NCBI GenBank assembly: GCA_014385265.1
Contig: JACRTJ010000011.1
Span: 1 to 64,000 of the forward strand
Direction of reading: 5' to 3'
Length of the DNA: 64,000 bases
Origin: Enterocloster hominis (ex Liu et al. 2021)
GTDB lineage: Bacteria; Bacillota; Clostridia; Lachnospirales; Lachnospiraceae
Below, in pieces: positions 33,465 to 42,108 of this stretch (positions within the stretch are counted from its first letter, which is position 1; each line of letters begins with the position of its first letter). A model generated the notes under the pieces. The model was not told the DNA's origin. It saw nothing but the letters and a program-made list of their open reading frames with translations, and ran no database searches. Made by a program: the position numbers and the translations under genes.

Positions 33465-34648
33465 TACAGGATCTGAAACGGGAGCTGCGGGAGGAGATCC
33501 TCCAGGGAATGTCCTATGAGCGCCAGATGACGGATGAGGAGCTGTCCCAGGTCATCGACGGGAAGATCCTGGAGCAGATGGAGCGGGAACCCATGGCTCT
33601 CAGGGACAGGCTGAGACTTCAGAAGGAGCTGTTCGATTCCTTCCGGAGGCTGGATATCCTGCAGGAGCTGGTGGATGACCCGGGAATCACGGAGATCATG
33701 GTCAACGGCCCGGAGGAGGTGTTTGTGGAGACAGAAGGGAGGATCCGGAGATGGGAAAAATCCTTTGAATCCCGGGAACAGCTTCTGGAGCTGATCCGGC
33801 AGATCGTCAGCCGGGTCAACCGGACGGTCAATACGGCGTCCCCCATTGTGGATGCCAGGCTGGAGGACGGTTCGAGGGTCCATGTGGTGCTGGAGCCGGT
33901 GGCACTAAACGGACCGATCCTCACGATCCGGAAATTCCCGGATCCGATCACCATGGACCGGCTTCTGGAATACGGGAGCGTCACAAGGGAGGCGGCGGAC
34001 CTTTTAAAAATACTGGCGGCGGCCCGATACAATATTTTTGTCAGCGGAGGCACGGGGGCGGGAAAGACGACCTTTTTAAACGCTCTTTCGGAGTTTATCC
34101 CTCCAGAAGAGCGGGTGATCACCATTGAGGATTCAGCGGAATTGAAGCTGGCCCACATTGAGAACCTGGTACGGCTGGAAACAAGAAACGCCAACGGGGA
34201 GGGCCAGGGAGCCATCGGGATCGGGATGCTGATACGGGCGGCTTTGCGTATGAGACCGGACCGTATAGTGATCGGGGAGGTCCGGGGCCAGGAGGCCGTA
34301 GACCTGCTCCAGGCCATGAATACCGGCCATGACGGGAGCTTTTGCACCGGCCATGCCAATAGCTGCCGGGATATGCTGGCCAGGCTGGAGACGATGGTCC
34401 TTATGGGGATGGAGCTTCCCCTGCCGGCCATAAGGAGCCAGATCGCGTCAGCCCTGGATGTGATGGTCCATGTGGCAAGAATGAGGAACAGGAGCCGGAA
34501 GGTGACGGCAATCGAGGAGGTGGTGGGAATTGAAAATGGTGAGATCGTCCTCAGGCCTTTGTTTTCCCTTGACGGGGAGGGAGAGCTCAGAAAGGCCGGA
34601 GACCTCAGATGCCAGGAAAAGCTCAGAAGGGCAGGGTATGGATTATGA
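33452..34648 (+). CDS. tadA: Tad pilus assembly ATPase TadA/CpaF
   Basis: A 398-residue secretion ATPase that drives assembly of Flp pili at the cytoplasmic face. It shows the N-terminal CpaF domain (VDDPGITEIMVNGPEEVFVE), TIRKFPDPIT, Walker A SGGTGAGKTT (198-207), the EDSAELKL Asp box and RPDRIVIGEVRGQEA with the Walker B region, then FCTGHANS. The start at MGELIQD follows GAGAGGG within the tadZ end; an upstream in-frame ATG at 33398 lacks a site. It overlaps tadB by 11 bases. Confidence 0.92.
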   Translation: MGELIQDLKRELREEILQGMSYERQMTDEELSQVIDGKILEQMEREPMALRDRLRLQKELFDSFRRLDILQELVDDPGITEIMVNGPEEVFVETEGRIRRWEKSFESREQLLELIRQIVSRVNRTVNTASPIVDARLEDGSRVHVVLEPVALNGPILTIRKFPDPITMDRLLEYGSVTREAADLLKILAAARYNIFVSGGTGAGKTTFLNALSEFIPPEERVITIEDSAELKLAHIENLVRLETRNANGEGQGAIGIGMLIRAALRMRPDRIVIGEVRGQEAVDLLQAMNTGHDGSFCTGHANSCRDMLARLETMVLMGMELPLPAIRSQIASALDVMVHVARMRNRSRKVTAIEEVVGIENGEIVLRPLFSLDGEGELRKAGDLRCQEKLRRAGYGL

Positions 34649-35375
34649 GGTATACCGGCTGAGCAAAAAGGAGTGGCTGCTGTATGGAAGCCAGGGAATT
34701 GGGTATCTGGCGCTTCTTGACTTCGTATTTTACAGAAGCGTGGCGCTGTTTGCGGTGCTGGTGCCTATGGGGATCTGCTATCCGCTTATCTTGAGAAAGG
34801 ATCTGAAGCGGCGGCGGAAAGAGGCCTTAAAGCTCCAGTTCAAGGATGCGATCCTTTCGGCTGCCTCCGGACTCAACGCAGGGTATTCGGTGGAAAATGC
34901 CTTTGCCGCTGCATTGGAGGAAATGGACCGGCTTTATGGGAAGGATTCTATGATATCCCAGGAGCTGCGCCTGATCCTCGCCAAGACCCGGATGAACCGG
35001 GCTTTCGGGGAGGCCCTGGGGGACTTTGCCAGGAGGAGCGGCCTGGAGGATATCCAGAGCTTTTCCGAGGTGTTTCTGGCAGCCCGGAAAAGCGGAGGGG
35101 AGTTGGTAAGGATCATTGCCAGGACAGCGGAGATCATCGCGGAAAAGATACGGATCCAGGAGGACATTATGACGGCCACAGCAGCCAGGCGGATGGAGCA
35201 GAGGATCATGAGCGCCATTCCGCTGCTGATCGTTTTTTATATCGAGCTTACGTCCCCGGGCTTTTTTGACCTTCTTTATGGGACGGCAGCCGGACGGGTG
35301 GTGATGACAGTATGTCTTGGAATTTATTTAGGGGCCTGCAGCCTTTCAAAAAGGATCCTGGAGATTCGTATATGA
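34638..35375 (+). CDS. tadB: Tad pilus membrane platform protein TadB
   Basis: A 245-residue inner-membrane protein with a type II secretion F domain. Two helices near residues 20-55 are followed by the conserved cytoplasmic bundle (LQFKDAILSAASGLNAGYSVENAF) and by two C-terminal helices. It would form the platform on which TadA works. The start at MDYEVYRLSK has AGGGCAGGG ahead of it and lies inside the tadA end. The stop overlaps the ATG of the next gene as ATGA, so the two are coupled. Confidence 0.85.
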   Translation: MDYEVYRLSKKEWLLYGSQGIGYLALLDFVFYRSVALFAVLVPMGICYPLILRKDLKRRRKEALKLQFKDAILSAASGLNAGYSVENAFAAALEEMDRLYGKDSMISQELRLILAKTRMNRAFGEALGDFARRSGLEDIQSFSEVFLAARKSGGELVRIIARTAEIIAEKIRIQEDIMTATAARRMEQRIMSAIPLLIVFYIELTSPGFFDLLYGTAAGRVVMTVCLGIYLGACSLSKRILEIRI

Positions 35376-36589
35376 GGGGAACGGTATACAGATATCTCCG
35401 GTATGGGGGATGCGCTGCCCTGGGAATCGTTTTCTTTTTGGGAGCTGAAGCGGCGGATACAGACCGGCAGACTGTGGATAAAGGGATCTTAAAACGGAAC
35501 CCATGGGGACAAAGGGATGCAGTATACGAATTTTATGCGGAAGGACTGGAGGAGGGAGCTGTTGAACTGGCAGTAACGGTTCCGCCCCGGAGACTTTCCC
35601 CAAAGGAATTCCACCAGCGTATGCCAGAGATTTCGGAGATCCTCCTGTCCGGTATCCTGGGAAGCAATGTGTCTTTGGACCAGATCCGCACAGATCTGGA
35701 GCTGCCGGAGGAGCTTCCGGGATATGGGATCCAGGTGGAATGGGAATCGGAGAGGCCGGAGCTTCTGAGCAGCATGGGGCTTTTAAACCAGGAAGGGCTC
35801 CGGGGGGTGGACCCGTCCAGGGGGGAAACGTTCTCTTTGATGGCGGAGCTTTCATGCGGAGAGGAGAAGGAGCTGGTGACGGTCCCGGTCACCGTCCTTC
35901 CGGAGGAGATGACCCAGGGAGAGCGCCTGGCGGAAAGGATAGACAGTCTGGCGCTGGAGGATATGGAAAATGAGACGGTCCGGCTTATGGAAGAATTTGA
36001 AGGAGTCCCCATTACATACCGGAGAAAGGGACGGTTTCAGAATGCGGTCCTTCTGGTTCTGGGAGGCGTTCTGGCGGCCTGTCTCTGGATGAAGGAAAAA
36101 AATGACGAACAGGTCCAGAAAAAGAGAAGGGAGGAGAGCCTGACGGCAGCTTATCCGGACCTGGTCTCAGGCTTTCTGGTACTGACAGGGGCCGGTTATT
36201 CCATCCGCCAGGCCTGGAAAAAGACAGTCCAGGACCGGAAACAGTCGGAGACGCTTCCGTTTTCAGAGGTTTACCAGGAAATGCAGGTCACGTTGAACCA
36301 GATGGAGACGGGGACGCCGGAGGCTTTTGCATACGTCCGGTTTGGAAAACGCTGCGGACTCCGGTGTTACACGAGATTTTCCGGTATTCTGGAGAGCTCT
36401 CTGCGCACAGGTGGAAGCAGCCTCAGAAGCCTTCTGGAGCCGGAAATGGAAGAAGCCTTTAAGATACAGGCGGACCTGGCCCGGAGAAAGGGGGAGGAGG
36501 CGTCCACAAAGCTGCTGCTTCCCATGTTTGGGATGCTCGGAATCGTTATGGTAATGGTAACTGCGCCGGCGTTTTTCTCGCTGGGCTGA
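35372..36589 (+). CDS. tadC: TadC-like platform protein with extracytoplasmic Ig-like insert
   Basis: A 405-residue second platform protein. The C-terminal 190 residues are a type II secretion F domain (YPDLVSGFLVLTGAGYSIRQAW, split over the block from about 250) ending in a helix near AFFSLG. Unlike usual TadC proteins it has a first helix (about 10-27) followed by nearly 190 residues before the next helix (about 222-240). Part of this insert, with LELPEELPGYGIQVEWESE then LLNQEGLRGVDPSRGETF and VPVTVLP, resembles an atrophied bacterial Ig-like domain. I infer that it faces outward and could contact the pilus fibre or cell wall. The ATGA overlap with tadB fixes the start. Confidence 0.8.
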   Translation: MRGTVYRYLRYGGCAALGIVFFLGAEAADTDRQTVDKGILKRNPWGQRDAVYEFYAEGLEEGAVELAVTVPPRRLSPKEFHQRMPEISEILLSGILGSNVSLDQIRTDLELPEELPGYGIQVEWESERPELLSSMGLLNQEGLRGVDPSRGETFSLMAELSCGEEKELVTVPVTVLPEEMTQGERLAERIDSLALEDMENETVRLMEEFEGVPITYRRKGRFQNAVLLVLGGVLAACLWMKEKNDEQVQKKRREESLTAAYPDLVSGFLVLTGAGYSIRQAWKKTVQDRKQSETLPFSEVYQEMQVTLNQMETGTPEAFAYVRFGKRCGLRCYTRFSGILESSLRTGGSSLRSLLEPEMEEAFKIQADLARRKGEEASTKLLLPMFGMLGIVMVMVTAPAFFSLG

Positions 36590-36602
36590 AAGGAGGGACC
36601 GT

Positions 36603-36770
36603 ATGAGGATCATGGAGTTTTTAAAGGAAGAAGACGGTGTTGGCGTGATCGAGGTGGTGCTGATCCTGGTGGTACTGATCGGATTGGTGATCATCTTTAA
36701 AAAACAGATCAATCAGCTTTTGAACAATATTTTTTCGGAGATCAGCAAGCAGTCAAAAGAGGTGTACTGA
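36603..36770 (+). CDS. Flp1-like pilin (55 residues)
   Basis: A short protein starting MRIMEFLKEEDGVGVIEVV, followed by one strongly hydrophobic helix and a basic FKKQINQLL segment. The D-G-V-G-V-I-E-V pattern places a Glu five residues after a Gly, as in class III prepilin signals and Flp1-like pilins of Clostridia. Cleavage after the Gly by the A24 peptidase would expose the helix for fibre assembly. GAAAGGAGGG precedes the ATG. It is the only Flp-type candidate in the locus and so is probably the main pilin. It is flanked tightly by tadC and the DUF5702 gene. Confidence 0.85.
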   Translation: MRIMEFLKEEDGVGVIEVVLILVVLIGLVIIFKKQINQLLNNIFSEISKQSKEVY

Positions 36771-36772
36771 TC

Positions 36773-38641
36773 ATGAAAAAAAGGGGAGAGATTACTGTGT
36801 TTCTGAGCCTTACGCTGGTGTGTATCCTGTCGCTTTTTATGGGACTTCTGGAATCGGCCCGGACGGCGGGAGCCAGACTGTACCTTACGATGGCCGCCAA
36901 TTCAGCCATGGCCTCTGTTATGAGCCAGTATAACCGGAATCTGTGGGATATGTACCATCTTTTGTTCCTGGAGTATGAGTCTCCAGAGGCCATTGGGCGT
37001 TCCTTCGATACGTATCTGGATTTTTATCTGGAACAGGAGAACCTGTATCCGATGAAGCGGAAGAGCCGGGAGGTCACAGCCATTCTGAATATGCAGGACC
37101 ATGCGGGAAAGCCTCTGGAGGACGGGATCCTCTCCTATGTCCGGTACCGACTGCCGGATATTGCCGGAGATCTGTCCGGGGTCTCGGAGAGCGCAAGGGA
37201 CGCTTCCCGGGCAGGAGACTTCAGGACTGTATTTAAGGTATGCCGCCAGGCCGGAAGGCATACAAGGCGGCTTGAAAAGGCCAGGAGGGAGGTGGAGGCT
37301 GCACTGGAGGATATGGAGCGGTCAAGGATACGGGCAGCAGAGGCGGCTGCGGATGAAAGGGCCGGAAAAATGGAAACGGAGATAAAGAGACTTTTGAAAA
37401 AGATCGGAAAGTTTCCTGCTCTGGCGGATTGGTATCAAAAGGAGGTGGAGGCTCTTTCTGAGGACAGCCGATCTGCCAGAGGGGAAGAAAGAAGGGAAGG
37501 GATGGAGCCGCAGGCGTCGGAAACCATGGATATGGAGCTGGCGGCGTATCAGAGTGTGGAAGAGGCCGCCAGGGAATTTCAGGGGCGCTGTCAGGAGATG
37601 AAAGATCAGCTGGAGGCGGAGGCTGTCCGTCTGGAGGAAATTTCAGAGCTTCTGGAGGAAGGAGGAGATGGGGAGCATGAGGAAAATGGGGAAGAAGATG
37701 AGACGGGGCCGGACTGGGATCAGATCCAGGAGCTTATGGATATGGTCCAGATACCGGAAGCAGCAGTGCAGGAGCCTGTGGACCAGGAAAAATCCAGCGC
37801 TCTGGACCGGCTGGAGGAGATGCTGAGCGGAGACCTTCTGAAGCTGGTAATACCAAAGGGAGTAAAGCTTTCAGAAAAAAGAGTCAGAGCCGGACAGAAT
37901 GGTCCTTCAAAAGAACAGTCTGAAGAAAAAACAGAGTCCAACGGGCTGGCAGCCCAGCTTCTGGTGAACGAATACATACTCCTGTATTTTGACTCCTTTC
38001 TGAAAAAAAGCGAAAGCCGTGAGGAGCTGGCGGATCAGGCCCTGGATTATGAACAGGAATATCTTCTCTGCGGAAAAGGCTCTGACCGGGATAACCTGGC
38101 CCAGACCGTGGAACAGCTCCTTATGATCCGGGCGGCCATGAACCTTTTGTATCTCCTTAATGCGGCAGATAAGAAAGCCCAGGCAGACGGCCTGGCAGCA
38201 GCGGTTTCCGGGGGAAATGCGGCGGCAGGACTGATCGTTGGTTTTCTGATCTTAAGCCTCTGGGCTCTGGGAGAGGCCGTCTGGGATGTGCGTGGGCTTC
38301 TGGACGGCGGGAAGACCGGATTCTGGAAAACGGACAGCACATGGCATCTGAGTCTGGACGGGCTGCTGGCCATGGAGTTTCTGGAGGGGAGGCCGGATAT
38401 GGAAGCTTCCGGCAGCGGATATGAGGATTATATCAGGATCCTGCTGTTCCTGGAGGATAAGGCTGTGAGAAATTACAGGATGATGGATGTGATCCAGTGG
38501 AATGTAAGAAAAAAACAGAAGGACTTTTCGACGGATGCCTGTGCCTGTGAGGTGGAGATCCGCACAGAGATATCCCAACGGCATTTGTTTCTTATGAAGG
38601 GTGAGTACTGGCAGACTGTGGAGACAGCCTGGGCGTATTAA
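36773..38641 (+). CDS. DUF5702 family pilus-locus protein
   Basis: A 622-residue protein beginning MKKRGEITVFLSLTLVCIL, which carries the pseudopilin-like E-I-T-V-F-L-S signature and a hydrophobic helix, as in DUF5702 proteins of Clostridia Tad loci. The middle (about 170-370) is rich in Glu, Arg and Lys and looks coiled-coil. A second hydrophobic block lies near 480-505 (AAGLIVGFLILSLWALGEAV). It is likely anchored in the membrane with most of its mass outside or in the wall, as a minor pilin or assembly factor. Its precise role is not known. It starts 2 bases after the Flp stop. Confidence 0.8.
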   Translation: MKKRGEITVFLSLTLVCILSLFMGLLESARTAGARLYLTMAANSAMASVMSQYNRNLWDMYHLLFLEYESPEAIGRSFDTYLDFYLEQENLYPMKRKSREVTAILNMQDHAGKPLEDGILSYVRYRLPDIAGDLSGVSESARDASRAGDFRTVFKVCRQAGRHTRRLEKARREVEAALEDMERSRIRAAEAAADERAGKMETEIKRLLKKIGKFPALADWYQKEVEALSEDSRSARGEERREGMEPQASETMDMELAAYQSVEEAAREFQGRCQEMKDQLEAEAVRLEEISELLEEGGDGEHEENGEEDETGPDWDQIQELMDMVQIPEAAVQEPVDQEKSSALDRLEEMLSGDLLKLVIPKGVKLSEKRVRAGQNGPSKEQSEEKTESNGLAAQLLVNEYILLYFDSFLKKSESREELADQALDYEQEYLLCGKGSDRDNLAQTVEQLLMIRAAMNLLYLLNAADKKAQADGLAAAVSGGNAAAGLIVGFLILSLWALGEAVWDVRGLLDGGKTGFWKTDSTWHLSLDGLLAMEFLEGRPDMEASGSGYEDYIRILLFLEDKAVRNYRMMDVIQWNVRKKQKDFSTDACACEVEIRTEISQRHLFLMKGEYWQTVETAWAY

Positions 38642-38659
38642 GAACGGAGGTGAATGGCG

Positions 38660-39691
38660 GTGCCCTCTTTTTCAGATTTTCATTCTCATATGCTGAAAGG
38701 CACATTTCTAAAATCCAAATTGCATTACCAGTGTGCAATGTCTCTCCAAGTACCTTGCATTCTCCCCTTAATAAATATTGTTTTTATCCTGGGAAAGAGG
38801 GTACTGCCATTCATCTCCGGACATTCCCGGCGCGTCTCTGCCAGTATGACAGTGGAAGCCGCCCTTTGTCTTCCGCTCTGGCTGTTTTTTGCAGCTGCGC
38901 TCATGGAGCCTGTGCGGTGGCTGGACCGGCAGAGACAGGTCCAGACGGCGCTGGAATGCTTTAGCGAAGAATTAAGTCAGGCTGTGTATCTGAAGGAACT
39001 GGAACCTGGGAGCGGTGAGGGGACTGGAAATGGATCCGGCTCCGCAGGTGGAGCTGTGGACGGGGAAGGCGGTCTATCCAGTGGATATGTGGAGCTTCTT
39101 TCTGGAGCAGCAGCCGGACTGTGGATCCAGGGAAAAGCAGAAAAGCTTGTGGACCATGTGACTGTGAAGGATGCAAAGGCTCCGGATCCATCGGGAAATA
39201 TCTGCCTGGAAGTGGAATATACGGAAAGGATCCCATTCTTTCCTGTATACAGACAGGGAATTACCATGAAGGCAGCTTCCAGAAGGAGGGGATGGATCGG
39301 TCTGGAAGGAAAGCTGATGGAGTCGGGAGAGCATACGACAGAAGCCGGTGAGGGAAACGGACATGCCGTGTATGTGGGAGCAGGTATGGGCAGGTACCAC
39401 TTGTATAGGGACTGCCATTATATTTCCAATGCATATGAAGCTGTATCCTTAAATCAGGCAGAAAAAATGACAAACCAGTTCGGAGAGCGTTACCGCCCCT
39501 GCTCCCGGTGTGCGGACTCCGGGCATGGGGACCGGACGGTGTATGTGACCGCAGGAGGCGGGCATTATCATTTTAACCGGGCCTGCAGCTCCATGGTCTC
39601 CTACGTCCGGAAAGTGGATCTGGAGGATGTGGGACACCTGGGCGTATGCTCTTACTGTGCATCCAGAAAGAAAGCAGAGGGAGGCGGTTAA
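38660..39691 (+). CDS. TadE-like pseudopilin with two Cys-rich repeats
   Basis: A 343-residue protein. After an unusual, AT-rich N-terminal part it reaches the TadE motif SASMTVEAALCLPLWLFF and a hydrophobic helix. The extracytoplasmic rest ends in two related blocks: VYVGAGMGRYHLYRDC with CSRC downstream, and VYVTAGGGHYHFNRAC with CSYC downstream. Each has the pattern Y-H-x4-C, then C-x-x-C after about 25-30 residues, suited to disulfides or zinc. Similar VYVT-YH-C-CxxC tails occur on secreted nucleases. GTG 38660 is preferred because GGAGG lies 9 bases upstream; ATG 38654 is too close. It probably acts as a minor pilin or tip protein. Confidence 0.72.
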   Translation: MPSFSDFHSHMLKGTFLKSKLHYQCAMSLQVPCILPLINIVFILGKRVLPFISGHSRRVSASMTVEAALCLPLWLFFAAALMEPVRWLDRQRQVQTALECFSEELSQAVYLKELEPGSGEGTGNGSGSAGGAVDGEGGLSSGYVELLSGAAAGLWIQGKAEKLVDHVTVKDAKAPDPSGNICLEVEYTERIPFFPVYRQGITMKAASRRRGWIGLEGKLMESGEHTTEAGEGNGHAVYVGAGMGRYHLYRDCHYISNAYEAVSLNQAEKMTNQFGERYRPCSRCADSGHGDRTVYVTAGGGHYHFNRACSSMVSYVRKVDLEDVGHLGVCSYCASRKKAEGGG

Positions 39692-39695
39692 CTGA

Positions 39696-40118
39696 ATGGG
39701 AAAATGGATATTTCTGATATTTCTGGTGTGGGCGGTCTGGCAGGATCTCCGGAGCAGGACAGTGGGGCAGGGGTTCCTGGCGGCGGCAGGGAGCCTTGGC
39801 GCAGCCGTTTCATTGCTTTCCGGGCGCAGTGTACTTGGGCTGCTGTCATCAGCAGCGGTAGGGATCTTTCTTCTGATACTGGGACAGATCACGGATGGAG
39901 GAATCGGGGAGGGAGACGGATGGTTTTTTATTGTGACCGGTTTTTTTCTGGAGCCAGCAGAAAATTTTATGCTTTTTTTATCGGGGCTCATTTTTTGCAG
40001 TGTGTACAGCCTTGCATATATGGCCGCATCCTTCATCGGAGGTGTCGGCGTCCGGCAGAAAAGGCTTCCGTTCCTCCCCTTTCTGCTTCCAGTGGGACTC
40101 TGGCTGGTGCTTTCCTGA
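39696..40118 (+). CDS. tadV: Prepilin peptidase TadV/CpaA (A24)
   Basis: A 140-residue membrane aspartic protease that removes the leader from Flp prepilins. Both catalytic aspartates are present: D17 in VWQDLRSR and D74 in GIGEGDGWFF (GxGD). About five helices are expected. It is a short A24 enzyme without the methylation domain, as is usual for Tad loci. The start lies 4 bases after the TadE stop. It would cover for the broken prepilin peptidase at the head of the locus. Its stop TGA overlaps the probable CTG start of the next gene. Confidence 0.85.
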   Translation: MGKWIFLIFLVWAVWQDLRSRTVGQGFLAAAGSLGAAVSLLSGRSVLGLLSSAAVGIFLLILGQITDGGIGEGDGWFFIVTGFFLEPAENFMLFLSGLIFCSVYSLAYMAASFIGGVGVRQKRLPFLPFLLPVGLWLVLS

Positions 40119-40585
40119 AAAAAGAACGGCGGCTTGCGGCCAGCTTTACGGTGGAGGCGGCGCTGGTCCTTGGTCTGGTCTTTATGGTTATGGGAATGAC
40201 CATAAAAGAGGCCTATACGATCCATGATGAGATAACCGGTTCTATGATCCTGGAAGAGGCTCTGGAACGGGCCTCCTATAACAGGGATGAAAAGAAAGAG
40301 GATACTTATTTTACCGGGCAGGCAGAGGAACAGGGAAATCCCAGGCTCTGGCTGGGGAAATACAGCGCCAGGCTTAAAAGAAAAACAGGAAAGATTTCGG
40401 GATATGCGTCTGCTGGAGCGTGGGCGCTGGAAATAGAAAGGGGAGCGTTCCGTCCGGAGCTATTTTTACGGAGGACAGCGGCCCTGACAGAAATGGGGAA
40501 TGGCCAGGATGATGGGGGAAGTGGAGTTCAGACGGGAAATGAACCGGAATTATATGGTCCTGAAGCCGGGACCGGGAAAAAATGA
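40115..40585 (+). CDS. TadE-like pseudopilin, start uncertain
   Basis: A TadE-type protein of about 156 residues with the motif RRLAASFTVEAALVLGLVFMVMG, split here as a basic stretch, S-F-T-V-E-A-A and one helix, followed by a mainly soluble part (ITGSMILEEALERASYN). No ATG, GTG or TTG in frame gives a complete leader. The best candidate is CTG at 40115, which overlaps the tadV stop as CTGA, just as ATGA overlaps elsewhere in the operon. A much longer frame from 39704 runs through tadV in another frame and is rejected. The end overlaps the FHA gene by about 75 bases. Confidence 0.6.
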   Translation: MKKERRLAASFTVEAALVLGLVFMVMGMTIKEAYTIHDEITGSMILEEALERASYNRDEKKEDTYFTGQAEEQGNPRLWLGKYSARLKRKTGKISGYASAGAWALEIERGAFRPELFLRRTAALTEMGNGQDDGGSGVQTGNEPELYGPEAGTGKK

Positions 40586-41948
40586 AGAATATACGGTGCG
40601 GATGCTGACAGAAAACAGGATCCCGGGCTTTCTTCCATTTCGAGAAAAGCAGGTGGATGGGGAGCGGTGGTTCTATTATGATGTTACGTCCAGACAGCCG
40701 CTGGGGAGGATCCTGGAACACAGAAATTTAAGGGGAAAAGAACTGGAACGGCTGGCGGCAGATCTTTTATTTTCTCTGAAGCAGACAGAGAGATACCTTT
40801 TAGACGAAAAATCCATGGATCTGACCCCGGAAATGATCTATGTGGATCCAGATTCCTTCCAATGCTCGTTCTGCCTGGTACCTGGGGGCATATGGGATTT
40901 TTCCCATGGATTCCGTGAACTGTCTCAATATCTGCTGGATCACGTGGACCACAGGGACGGGGAGGCCGTGGTGCTGGCATTTGCCATTTTCCGTGAGTCC
41001 AGAAAAGAGAATTTCGGACTTGAGGAGATTGGAAAGTGTCTGGAAAAGGCCAGGGCAGAGTCAGAGGCTGGAAAAAACGGCGAAGCGGAAGAAAAAGAGG
41101 TCTCCAGGAACCGTACAGGCGGGCAGACCGGAACGGAGGAGGAAAAAAGGCAGGATCCATGGAAAATGGATACAGAAAACGGAGCGCGGGGATCTGGGGA
41201 ATGGATGAATGAGAGAAGGACAGAAAAATCCTCTTCAAGGGTCTGCGGATCAGACCATGGAAGGGGAGGGGAGAGGGATAAGGTCTTAAAGACAGTGGCC
41301 ATAGCCGTCGGAATACTTATGGCAGTTCTTCCGGCGGCTGCAGCTGCTCTTTTTGGAATCCATGGCCTGTTTCAGTATAAATGGATCCTGGGGGCTGCAG
41401 AGATGGTCCTTTTGGCAGTGGAAGTGTTTCTGTTGTCGGGGGTGAAGGCCGGAACTGGGAAAGGGAAGGCGGATTCCAGGCGGCAGGAGGAGCGTGGTCC
41501 AGAGGGGGAGGACCGGGAAAAGACAGAACCATGGGAGGTATATTTTAGGGAAGAGGAGGCGGATGCGGGGAGAATTTCCAGCCGGCCTGCTGCAGAACAG
41601 AGGGAAGAAAAGGAAGAGGAGTTCCAGACGATCCTTCTGGCAGCCAGGCCTTTGGAAATAGAAAGCCGGAAGCTGACAGCATTTTCCGGAAACCTGGAGA
41701 TCCCTCTGACATATTTTCCATTCCTGATCGGGAAAAGCCGGGAAATGGCAGATTTTTGTCTGAATGAGCCGGGCGTCAGCCGGCTTCATGTAAAAATAGA
41801 AGAGAAGGACGGAGCCTATACCATTACAGACCTGAATTCTACTAATGGAACAAAAGTAAATGGAAGACTTCTGGAGGCCAATGAGACGTGCAGCCTTGAG
41901 TCGGGCAGCGAAGTGGAGATCGCTGGAAGAAGGTTCCGGTTCCGGTAA
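40509..41948 (+). CDS. DUF6382-FHA domain membrane protein
   Basis: A protein of about 479 residues ending the pilus locus. The N-terminal 180 residues (EFRREMNRNYMVLKPG) match DUF6382. A long Glu/Lys/Arg-rich linker follows, then two helices (about 258-300), a second charged linker, and a C-terminal FHA domain (FLIGKSREMADFCLNEPGVSRLHVK split over about 405-430, then TDLNSTNGTKVNG). FHA domains bind phosphothreonine, so Ser/Thr phosphorylation may govern pilus assembly. No Ser/Thr kinase is encoded in the window. The start may be any of three close ATGs (40500, 40509, 40512). Confidence 0.82.
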   Translation: MMGEVEFRREMNRNYMVLKPGPGKNEEYTVRMLTENRIPGFLPFREKQVDGERWFYYDVTSRQPLGRILEHRNLRGKELERLAADLLFSLKQTERYLLDEKSMDLTPEMIYVDPDSFQCSFCLVPGGIWDFSHGFRELSQYLLDHVDHRDGEAVVLAFAIFRESRKENFGLEEIGKCLEKARAESEAGKNGEAEEKEVSRNRTGGQTGTEEEKRQDPWKMDTENGARGSGEWMNERRTEKSSSRVCGSDHGRGGERDKVLKTVAIAVGILMAVLPAAAAALFGIHGLFQYKWILGAAEMVLLAVEVFLLSGVKAGTGKGKADSRRQEERGPEGEDREKTEPWEVYFREEEADAGRISSRPAAEQREEKEEEFQTILLAARPLEIESRKLTAFSGNLEIPLTYFPFLIGKSREMADFCLNEPGVSRLHVKIEEKDGAYTITDLNSTNGTKVNGRLLEANETCSLESGSEVEIAGRRFRFR

Positions 41949-42108
41949 GACCCGAGTGATCGTCCTTTCTCGGAACCAGATACGCAGAGCATGCGGGCGG
42001 CGGACTAAAAATTTTCATTTTATAATTCCAATGTGCACCAAAAGAATAGGGATTTATGATATAATGAAAAAAATATATCCGCGTGAAGCGGGCGAGAGGA
42101 GGAATGAC

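Noticed and set aside
39704..40114. A 293-codon reading of the second TadE-like gene from ATG 39704
   Set aside because: It lies out of frame inside the well-supported tadV gene; only the part after 40115 looks like a TadE protein.
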